The notes under the pieces were generated by a model, which ran no database searches, had not been told where the DNA came from, and worked only from the letters and a program-made list of their open reading frames with translations. Position numbers and translations under genes: made by a program. Shown here one piece after another: positions 5,676-10,968 of a DNA stretch of 10,968 nucleotides. Origin of the DNA: Desulfohalobiaceae bacterium (lineage in GTDB: Bacteria > Desulfobacterota > Desulfovibrionia > Desulfovibrionales > Desulfothermaceae); contig JAIPDU010000029.1 of assembly GCA_021737525.1 (NCBI GenBank), positions 1 to 10,968 of the forward strand, given 5' to 3'. Within the stretch, counting starts at the first letter, position 1; each line of letters opens with the position of its first letter.

Positions 5676-7871
5676 ATGGACGAGCTCAAGGGGCGCATCG
5701 AGCGCATTACCTACAGCAACGAGGAGAACGGCTACACCGTGGCCAGGATCGCGGTCAAAGGCCGCCGGGACCTGGTGACCGTGGTGGGTGCCCTTCCCTC
5801 GCCCCAGCCCGGTCAGGAGCTGCAGCTCAAGGGGGAGTGGACCAATCATCCCCGCTTCGGGGAACAGTTCCAGGCCAAATACTGCACCACATCCGCGCCC
5901 GCCACCGCAGCCGGAATCCGCAAGTTCCTAGCCTCGGGGCTCATCAAGGGGGTCGGCCCGGTCATGGCCGGTCGCATCGTGGACACTTTCGGGGAGGACA
6001 CCCTGCGCATCCTGGACGAGGAGCCGGAGAGGCTGGCCGAGGTGGAAGGGATCGGGCAAAAGCGGGTGGAGATGATCTCCCGGGGATGGCGGGAACATCA
6101 GGAAATCCGGGAGGTGATGCTCTTTCTGCAGGATCACGGGGTCTCCACCACCTACGCCACCAAGATCTTCAAGACCTACGGCAAGGAGGCCATCCGGATC
6201 GTCCAGGACAACCCCTACCGCCTGGCAACGGACATCTGGGGCATCGGCTTCCTCACCGCGGACCGGATCGCGGCTAAGTTCGGCTTCGAGAAGGACTCCC
6301 CTCCCCGGGTGCGGGCCGGGGTCCTGCACGTGCTGGACGAGCTCGCCGAAGAGGGGCATGTTTACTATCCGCGCCTGGATCTCGTTAAGCGCTGCCAAGA
6401 GATGCTCGAAGTGGGCCAGGAGCTGGTGGAGCAGGGAATCGACGAGCTGCAGCGGGAACGGCGGGTCGCGATCGAGCCGCTTTCCGACTTCGGAGGGGAA
6501 GGGGAGGCCGTCTCCCTGAGGCAGCTGCATCGCTGCGAGACGGGAGTCGCGGAGAAGCTGGCGGAAATGCTTCTGGCCCCGAAGTCCATCCGCAGGGTGG
6601 ATACGGACAAGGCCCTGGAGTGGGTGCAGCGGACCTACTGCCTGCAGCTCACCTCCAGGCAGGCCGATGCGGTGCGCAGGAGCCTCACGGACAAGGTGCT
6701 GGTGATCACCGGAGGGCCGGGAACGGGCAAGAGCTTTCTCTTGAGCGCCATTTTGCGGGTCATGGGCCGCTTGAGGGCGGTGGTCCAGCTGGCCGCCCCC
6801 ACGGGTCGCGCAGCCAAGCGCATGACCGAGCTCACCGGCTGGGAGGCGAAAACCATCCACAGGCTGCTGGAGTTCGATCCCGGACAGGGAGGCTTCAAGA
6901 AGGACGCGGCCCATCCCCTGAGCTGCGACCTGCTCGTGGTGGACGAGACGAGCATGGTGGACACCCGCCTCATGTACCACCTGCTTCAGGCCCTCAAGCT
7001 GGACGCTACCCTGGTCCTGGTGGGGGACGAGAATCAGCTCCCCTCGGTGGGGCCGGGCAACGTGCTCAAGGACATCATCGGCTCCGGGACGGTTCCCGTG
7101 GTGGAGCTTACCGAGATATTCCGCCAGGCCAGGGAGAGCTCCATCGTGGTGGGGGCCCATCTGGTGAACCAGGGCCAGCTCCCGGGGCTTACACCCCGGA
7201 AGGACAAGCTGGACGACTTCTTTTTTGTGCAGGAGGATGATCCCCAGAATGCGGTGGAGAGGATCAAGCACCTGGTTCTGGAGCGGATTCCCAAACGCTT
7301 CCGCCTGGACCCCATCTCCGAGGTGCAGGTGCTAGCGCCCATGAACAAAGGGGCCGCCGGAGTGGCCAACCTGAACCTGGAGCTGCAGCAGGCTTTGAAT
7401 CCCGAGGGGCGCGAGGTCTCGCGGGGCGGGAAGGTCTTCCGCAGCGGGGACAAAGTGATGCAGCTGCGGAACAATTACCACAAGGAAGTCTTCAACGGGG
7501 ATATCGGTCGCGTGGTCTCCCTGGACTCGGAGACGCAGGAGGTCAAGATCCGCTTCGAGGACAAGGACGCCGTATACGAGCAGTCAGAGCTGGACGAGCT
7601 CGTGCCCGCCTACTGCGTGAGCATCCACAAGTCCCAGGGGTCGGACTTCCCGGCGGTGGTCCTGCCCCTTCTGACCCAGCACTACGTCATGCTGCAGCGA
7701 AACCTGATCTACACCGCCATCACCCGGGGCAAGCAGCTCGTGGTCCTCGTGGGCAGCAGCAAGGCCCTGTCCATTGCGGTGAAGAACAGGGGCAGCCACA
7801 GGCGCCTGACCCTTCTCGACGAGCGCCTCAAGGCGGAAATCGCGGGCAGGGGGGCGGCCGCAAGGCACTGA
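5676..7871 (+). CDS. recD2: ATP-dependent RecD2-type DNA helicase (SF1B)
   Basis: A 5'-3' DNA helicase of the RecD-like family found in bacteria as a stand-alone protein outside RecBCD, linked in studied species to DNA repair and replication-fork maintenance. The 731 residues fit the usual 720-760. An N-terminal OB-like region is followed by helix-hairpin-helix segments (GLIKGVGPVMAGRI from residue 88 and VEGIGQKR from 123), then WGIGFLTADRIA. The helicase core has a Q-motif-like LTSRQADAVR, Walker A GGPGTGKS (346-353), APTGRAAKRM (motif Ia), Walker B VVDETSMVD (Asp423, Glu424; DETS instead of the common DEAS or DEVS), GDENQLPSVGPG (motif III), and the C-terminal SIHKSQGSDF (from 649) and YTAITRGK (679-686) motifs. 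ATG 5676 is preceded by GGAAGGGG ending 3 nt upstream. The first two nucleotides of its stop codon and the codon before it lie in a 14-bp sequence repeated 150 bp downstream. The gene appears complete and intact. Confidence 0.95.
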   Translation: MDELKGRIERITYSNEENGYTVARIAVKGRRDLVTVVGALPSPQPGQELQLKGEWTNHPRFGEQFQAKYCTTSAPATAAGIRKFLASGLIKGVGPVMAGRIVDTFGEDTLRILDEEPERLAEVEGIGQKRVEMISRGWREHQEIREVMLFLQDHGVSTTYATKIFKTYGKEAIRIVQDNPYRLATDIWGIGFLTADRIAAKFGFEKDSPPRVRAGVLHVLDELAEEGHVYYPRLDLVKRCQEMLEVGQELVEQGIDELQRERRVAIEPLSDFGGEGEAVSLRQLHRCETGVAEKLAEMLLAPKSIRRVDTDKALEWVQRTYCLQLTSRQADAVRRSLTDKVLVITGGPGTGKSFLLSAILRVMGRLRAVVQLAAPTGRAAKRMTELTGWEAKTIHRLLEFDPGQGGFKKDAAHPLSCDLLVVDETSMVDTRLMYHLLQALKLDATLVLVGDENQLPSVGPGNVLKDIIGSGTVPVVELTEIFRQARESSIVVGAHLVNQGQLPGLTPRKDKLDDFFFVQEDDPQNAVERIKHLVLERIPKRFRLDPISEVQVLAPMNKGAAGVANLNLELQQALNPEGREVSRGGKVFRSGDKVMQLRNNYHKEVFNGDIGRVVSLDSETQEVKIRFEDKDAVYEQSELDELVPAYCVSIHKSQGSDFPAVVLPLLTQHYVMLQRNLIYTAITRGKQLVVLVGSSKALSIAVKNRGSHRRLTLLDERLKAEIAGRGAAARH

Positions 7872-8029
7872 TCTAGTGCTTGGACGTAAACTCACCCATC
7901 TACTTCGTCGCTGCAAGATTTTGAAATCCTCATGTATTAGTATACACTGTGGTTTCAAAATTTCTTGCTCCTCGTATCTGGGCAAGTTTACGTCCAATCA
8001 GGGTTTTTGGTCAGGCACTGATCTAGAGC
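7863..8029. mobile_element. MITE-like inverted-repeat element at the recD2 stop codon, flanked by a direct repeat
   Basis: AGGCACTGATCTAG occurs at 7863-7876 and again at 8013-8026; allowing one mismatch the match extends to 17 bp (7863-7879 and 8013-8029). The first copy contains the recD2 stop TGA. Between the copies is a long inverted repeat: TTGGACGTAAACT (7880-7892) is exactly complementary to 7985-7997. Inner arms also pair (GCAAGATTTTGAAAT near 7913 with the complement of the segment near 7952-7968), leaving an AT-rich loop with GTATTAGTATAC. Twelve to fifteen bases separate the right inverted repeat from the second direct repeat, so the ends do not fit a textbook target duplication. 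No transposase is encoded. The element is far more AT-rich than its neighbours. It is most likely a short non-autonomous element, and may also act as a hairpin at the 3' end of recD2 mRNA. Confidence 0.65.
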
Positions 8030-8070
8030 CACCGGCCGTCCCGGTCCGGCGTGGCGTCGGCTGTTTTTTT
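8027..8070 (+). terminator. probable intrinsic terminator of recD2
   Basis: A GC-rich hairpin-forming stretch (GCCAC 8028-8032 with GTGGC 8051-8055; alternatively AGCC 8027-8030 with GGCT 8059-8062 enclosing CCGG/CCGG) is followed by seven T residues (8064-8070). The stem is interrupted, so the exact fold is uncertain. The position after recD2 and before the convergent gene ending at 8133 fits. Confidence 0.5.
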
Positions 8071-8132
8071 CCGGTTTTGTCCGCATCGGCAGGGGATGAG
8101 CGGCTCGAATCCCGCCGTGAGAGCTCCGGATA

Positions 8133-9611
8133 CTAGGTGCGGCAGATCAGGGTCTTGTTCTTGGCGTGTTTTGCCTCGTACATGGTGGTGTCCGCCTGCC
8201 TCATGACCTCGTCCCTGTCCGAGGCTGTTTCCGGGGAGACGTAGAAGACCCCGCAGGAGACGGTCAGGGGGATGGGAGTGCCGTTCACGACCGTTGGATT
8301 CTGGGCAAGCGAAGTACGGATGCGCTCCATGGCCCGATAGGCCTTTTGGGCGGAAATCTCCGGCATGAGCAGGGCGAACTCGTCACCACCGTAACGGGCG
8401 ACCACATCGTATTTGCGCACGCTGCTCTTCAAGTGGTCCGCGATGAGCTGGAGCACCCTGTCCCCGACCAGGTGGCCGTGGGTGTCATTGACGGCCTTGA
8501 AGTTGTCGATATCCACAAAACAGCAGGAAAAGTATCCTCCCGTGCGGCGGACCCGTTCCAGCTCGCCGTCCAGCTCGTCGCTGAACTTCTGGTAGTTGTA
8601 GGCCTTGGTCAGGGGATCGTGTGTGGCCAGGATCTTGAGCCGTTCGATTTCCCTCTGCTGGGCCAGATACTCCTCGATGAAGTGCTGCGAGGTGTGGATC
8701 AGCTCCTGTCTAGCCTGTTCCACGACTTGCAGATAATTCAGGTCGTCCTCCATGGACAGCTCGAAGATGGGGAAAATGTCCTCTGTCTGCTCCTGTACGT
8801 GGCCCACGAGCTCATCCAGCTCCAAGAGCTCGTCCAAGCGGTAGACCCTCAGAAGGTGCTCGATCACGGCGAGCCGATATCCCTTGTCCCGGGTGTGGAA
8901 GAAGTTGCTGAACAGGGCAGCGAAGTGGAGCGTCTCCGTGAGCGTGCGTAGGTCGTCGTTTTGCGGCAGCAGATCGGGATAGTGATGATAGGCGATGGGG
9001 AGGGTCAGGGTGTCCGGGAATCCCCATTGTCCCGCCATGTAGGATCCCACCTGGAGGTGATCCACTCCCAGGATCCGCTCTTCCGCCTCGTATTGCGAGG
9101 CGCTTTCCTCCCGGACCTCTTCAATTACCCGGCTGTAGTTCCGGGGCATGCACTGAACCAGGAACAGGGTGCCGATGTTGTGGATCAGCCCCAGAATGAA
9201 GCCGTTTTCCTTGAGCTGGGGAGCCCGCCTTTGCAGGATCCAGCGCGAGCCGATGGCTGTGACCAGGGAGTCCTTCCAGAACTGGGAATAATCGAAGAGG
9301 CCGGAGTTGTCCTTGCCGGTGTTACGGACCAGGCTGAAACCCAGGACCAGATTCTTGACCAGCTCCCCGCCCAGGATGTTCACCGCGTGCTGCACGCTGG
9401 ACACCTTCATGCCGTAGAGGGAGGAGTTGGCGATCTGCAGGACCTTGGTGGCCAGTGGGGGGTCGGAGCGGAGGACGTCGCCCACCTCTTTCAGTCCGGT
9501 GTCCTCCCGTTGAACCGTATCCAGGATCCGTAAAGCGATCCCCGGGAGTGTGGGGAGATTGCCCGCTGCATGGAGGATGGCTTCTATGTGCGATTCGGTT
9601 TCTGGAGACAT
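8133..9611 (-). CDS. HDOD domain-GGDEF domain protein, probable diguanylate cyclase
   Basis: A predicted soluble signalling protein that would make cyclic di-GMP from two GTP. Its 492 residues have an N-terminal HDOD domain (about 14-215, with LPTLPGIALRIL, the IANSSLYG block and LGLIHNIGTLFL), a middle helical region, a coiled-coil-like linker (about 290-328, rich in Glu, Gln and Leu) and a C-terminal GGDEF domain (about 330-490). In the HDOD domain the phosphohydrolase HD pair is replaced by His144-Asn145, as expected for a non-enzymatic HDOD module. The GGDEF domain keeps RYGGDEF (motif 408-412), metal ligand region FVDIDNFKAVND (Asp367) and an RxxD inhibitory site (Arg399 to Asp402) exactly five residues before GGDEF, so feedback-inhibited synthesis is expected. 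There are no membrane segments. ATG 9611 has a weak AAGAG site 4 nt upstream. It is monocistronic or cotranscribed with the MFS gene, 160 bp away. Confidence 0.93.
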   Translation of the reverse strand: MSPETESHIEAILHAAGNLPTLPGIALRILDTVQREDTGLKEVGDVLRSDPPLATKVLQIANSSLYGMKVSSVQHAVNILGGELVKNLVLGFSLVRNTGKDNSGLFDYSQFWKDSLVTAIGSRWILQRRAPQLKENGFILGLIHNIGTLFLVQCMPRNYSRVIEEVREESASQYEAEERILGVDHLQVGSYMAGQWGFPDTLTLPIAYHHYPDLLPQNDDLRTLTETLHFAALFSNFFHTRDKGYRLAVIEHLLRVYRLDELLELDELVGHVQEQTEDIFPIFELSMEDDLNYLQVVEQARQELIHTSQHFIEEYLAQQREIERLKILATHDPLTKAYNYQKFSDELDGELERVRRTGGYFSCCFVDIDNFKAVNDTHGHLVGDRVLQLIADHLKSSVRKYDVVARYGGDEFALLMPEISAQKAYRAMERIRTSLAQNPTVVNGTPIPLTVSCGVFYVSPETASDRDEVMRQADTTMYEAKHAKNKTLICRT

Positions 9612-9653
9612 TTTCTCTTACCGTGGCTGGGCAACCACCGCAGTCGATGACCC

Positions 9654-9744
9654 GGGCTTTTCCGATTGGTGTGTCGGCTTATCCATTTTATTTACTAGAA
9701 AAGGCAGGCTAAGGCAAATGGGCATGAGGGGGGCTTCCGATTGG
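9654..9744. repeat. short direct repeat in the leader of the HDOD-GGDEF gene
   Basis: TTCCGATTGG occurs at 9660-9669 and 9735-9744, 75 bp apart. Both copies are preceded by GGGCTT (the first with two extra T residues). The segment between is AT-rich. On the minus strand it contains weak promoter-like hexamers (TTGCCT, and TAAATA 17 nt later). A paired regulator site is possible, but no known operator or cyclic di-GMP riboswitch is recognisable. Confidence 0.3.
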
Positions 9745-9771
9745 GCTGTTTTCGTCTGTTTTCCGGACGGG

Positions 9772-10968
9772 CTAGCGTTCCAGCACCGAGGCCACGAAGT
9801 GTCTGCGCGCCGCTGCGAGCCACAGGACGGTGGTCGCCGCGCCGATGACGGCGCACATGAGGGCCAAAAGGAGAATAGGGCGCTGCATGTCCAGGGAAAT
9901 GAGGAGCATCCCCGTGCCGCCGAAGAAGAAGGGGGCGGAGTTGATGATGGAGGAGGCGGAGCCCGCGTCCTCCAGATCCTGCTGCTCCAGCATGAGATTG
10001 ACCCCGGGCGGCCGGAGCATGGGACCGGCCGGGATGAGGGGGAGGATCGCCGCGCTGAACCAGATCGGGCCCAGGGAGCCGAAGGTGGCGAGCAGGATCC
10101 CGGTGATCAGGGTGGTGGAAAAGCCCGCGGTGATGATGTGGCGGGAGGGGATAAAGCGGGAGAGGAAGATGTAGAGGTAGGGGCCGAGCACCCGGAAAAC
10201 GGAGATGACCATGTAGTAGAGCCCGTACTGCACCTCGCTCAGGTCGAAGTCCTGGATATAGATGTAGGAGGAGGCCGCGACGAAGGCCATGGCCGGCAAC
10301 ATGGGGCTGGAGAAGATGGCCAGGAGGAAGGTGAAGCGGGGGTTTTTGAGTACCGATCCCATGCGGGCCAGTGTGGGCAGGAGGTTTCTCTGTTGGCGCT
10401 TTTGGATGGTTTCCCCGAGCAGCAGGGAAAGCCCCAGGGCCAGGAGGCCGAAGCAGCCGAGCAGAACGAAGAGCCCCCGCCAGGGCATGAGCTGCAGCAG
10501 GAAGCCGCCCAGGGCAGGCGCGACCACCGGCGCGATCAGGATCAGGGTGATCACCGTGGCCAGGGCCCGCTCCCGCTCCCTTCCGGAAAACACGTCCTTG
10601 AGGATGGCGTTGTTTACCGCCACTCCGGCGCCCGCCCCCAGGCTCTGCAAGACCCGGAAAAGGATGAGCTGGAGGATGGATCCGGCTGCCGCGCAGGCCA
10701 GGCTGGAGGCGGTGAACAGGGTCAGTCCGGCCAGGAGAACGGGCTTTCTGCCGTACTTGTCGCTCAAGGGGCCCCAGATGAGCATGGATCCGGCCATGCC
10801 CAGGAAGAAGAGGATCAGGGTCAGGTTGACCGCGGCCTCGGAGGTGGCGAAGTCCTGGCTCAGCCCGGGCAGGGCCGGGAGGTAGAGGTCTATGGACGTG
10901 GGCAGGAGGGCGGTAACGAAGGCCACGACCAGGGTGATCCCGGCTGGTCCGAAAAAGCGCTGTCCCTG
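9772..10968 (-). CDS. MFS multidrug transporter, Bcr/CflA type, 5' end beyond window edge
   Basis: A proton-coupled inner-membrane exporter of the drug:H+ antiporter-1 (12 TM) group. Three hundred and ninety-eight residues are visible. The frame stays open to the right edge, with a hydrophobic TM1 (ITLVVAFVTALLPTSIDLYL) already under way, so the start codon lies outside; the internal GTG at 10926 falls inside TM1 and is not a credible start. The Bcr/CflA hallmarks SIDLYLPALP in TM1 and the loop 2-3 motif A GPLSDKYGRKPVLL are present, followed by LFRVLQSLGAGAGVAVNNAI (TM4 region), APVVAPALGGFLLQLMPWRGLF (motif C-like, TM5) and further hydrophobic segments consistent with 12 TMs in total. The C-terminus is a short basic tail ending VLER. 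The substrate cannot be predicted from sequence. I see no regulator beside it in the window. Confidence 0.9.
   Translation of the reverse strand, partial: QGQRFFGPAGITLVVAFVTALLPTSIDLYLPALPGLSQDFATSEAAVNLTLILFFLGMAGSMLIWGPLSDKYGRKPVLLAGLTLFTASSLACAAAGSILQLILFRVLQSLGAGAGVAVNNAILKDVFSGRERERALATVITLILIAPVVAPALGGFLLQLMPWRGLFVLLGCFGLLALGLSLLLGETIQKRQQRNLLPTLARMGSVLKNPRFTFLLAIFSSPMLPAMAFVAASSYIYIQDFDLSEVQYGLYYMVISVFRVLGPYLYIFLSRFIPSRHIITAGFSTTLITGILLATFGSLGPIWFSAAILPLIPAGPMLRPPGVNLMLEQQDLEDAGSASSIINSAPFFFGGTGMLLISLDMQRPILLLALMCAVIGAATTVLWLAAARRHFVASVLER

Noticed and set aside
5928..7271. 447-codon minus-strand open frame inside recD2
   Set aside because: Antisense shadow of a complete helicase gene; composition is His/Gly/Leu-rich and no domain is recognisable.
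7584..7997. 137-codon minus-strand frame starting in the MITE-like element
   Set aside because: The first part is the translated inverted repeat and the rest is antisense to recD2. No gene evidence.
8099..8125. tRNA T-arm-like sequence GGCTCGAATCCCGCC
   Set aside because: No matching acceptor, D or anticodon arms around it and no CCA end. The T-stem pairing is imperfect.
7872..8132. CRISPR array
   Set aside because: Only two direct copies with a single palindromic interior. No regular repeat-spacer pattern and no cas genes.
9612..9771. Possible cyclic di-GMP riboswitch in the GGDEF leader
   Set aside because: I looked for GEMM-type conserved blocks and tetraloop/receptor motifs and found none.

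Overview
The window is a G+C-rich, gene-dense bacterial chromosomal segment. A fused-subunit 2-oxoacid:ferredoxin oxidoreductase, a RecD2-type helicase and an HDOD-GGDEF signalling protein point to an anaerobic Gram-negative bacterium. A sulfate-reducer-like deltaproteobacterium (Desulfovibrionales or a relative) is my best guess. It rests on gene style and base composition, not on a marker gene.

Layout: (1) 1-1614, minus strand: the fused gamma/alpha subunit of a 2-oxoacid:ferredoxin oxidoreductase (korA-like), cut by the left edge, with a good promoter candidate just upstream. (2) 1615-1962: intergenic, holding the 107-bp palindromic repeat A. (3) 1963-5164, minus strand: a probable three-gene operon transcribed in the order HI0933-family flavoprotein, nucleoside hydrolase, ribokinase. 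The last two overlap by 16 nt and form a simple salvage route: nucleoside to base plus ribose, then ribose to ribose 5-phosphate. (4) 5131-5675: a 52-codon C-terminal coding remnant overlapping the flavoprotein start, then the 240-bp palindromic repeat B, then the recD2 leader. (5) 5676-7871, plus strand: recD2. (6) 7872-8132: an AT-rich MITE-like inverted repeat immediately after the recD2 stop, bracketed by a direct repeat that copies the end of recD2, followed by a probable terminator. (7) 8133-9611, minus strand: an HDOD-GGDEF protein. (8) 9772-10968, minus strand: a Bcr/CflA-type MFS efflux transporter whose 5' end lies beyond the right edge.

The protein-coding content is ordinary housekeeping and accessory metabolism. 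I see no new multi-gene system. The unusual material is non-coding: two related repeat elements (A and B) with perfect shared 10-bp termini and nested 13-bp hairpins, a separate MITE-like element at the recD2 stop codon, and a gene remnant that ends where repeat B begins. Most other long open frames are antisense or out-of-frame shadows of these genes, as expected at high G+C.
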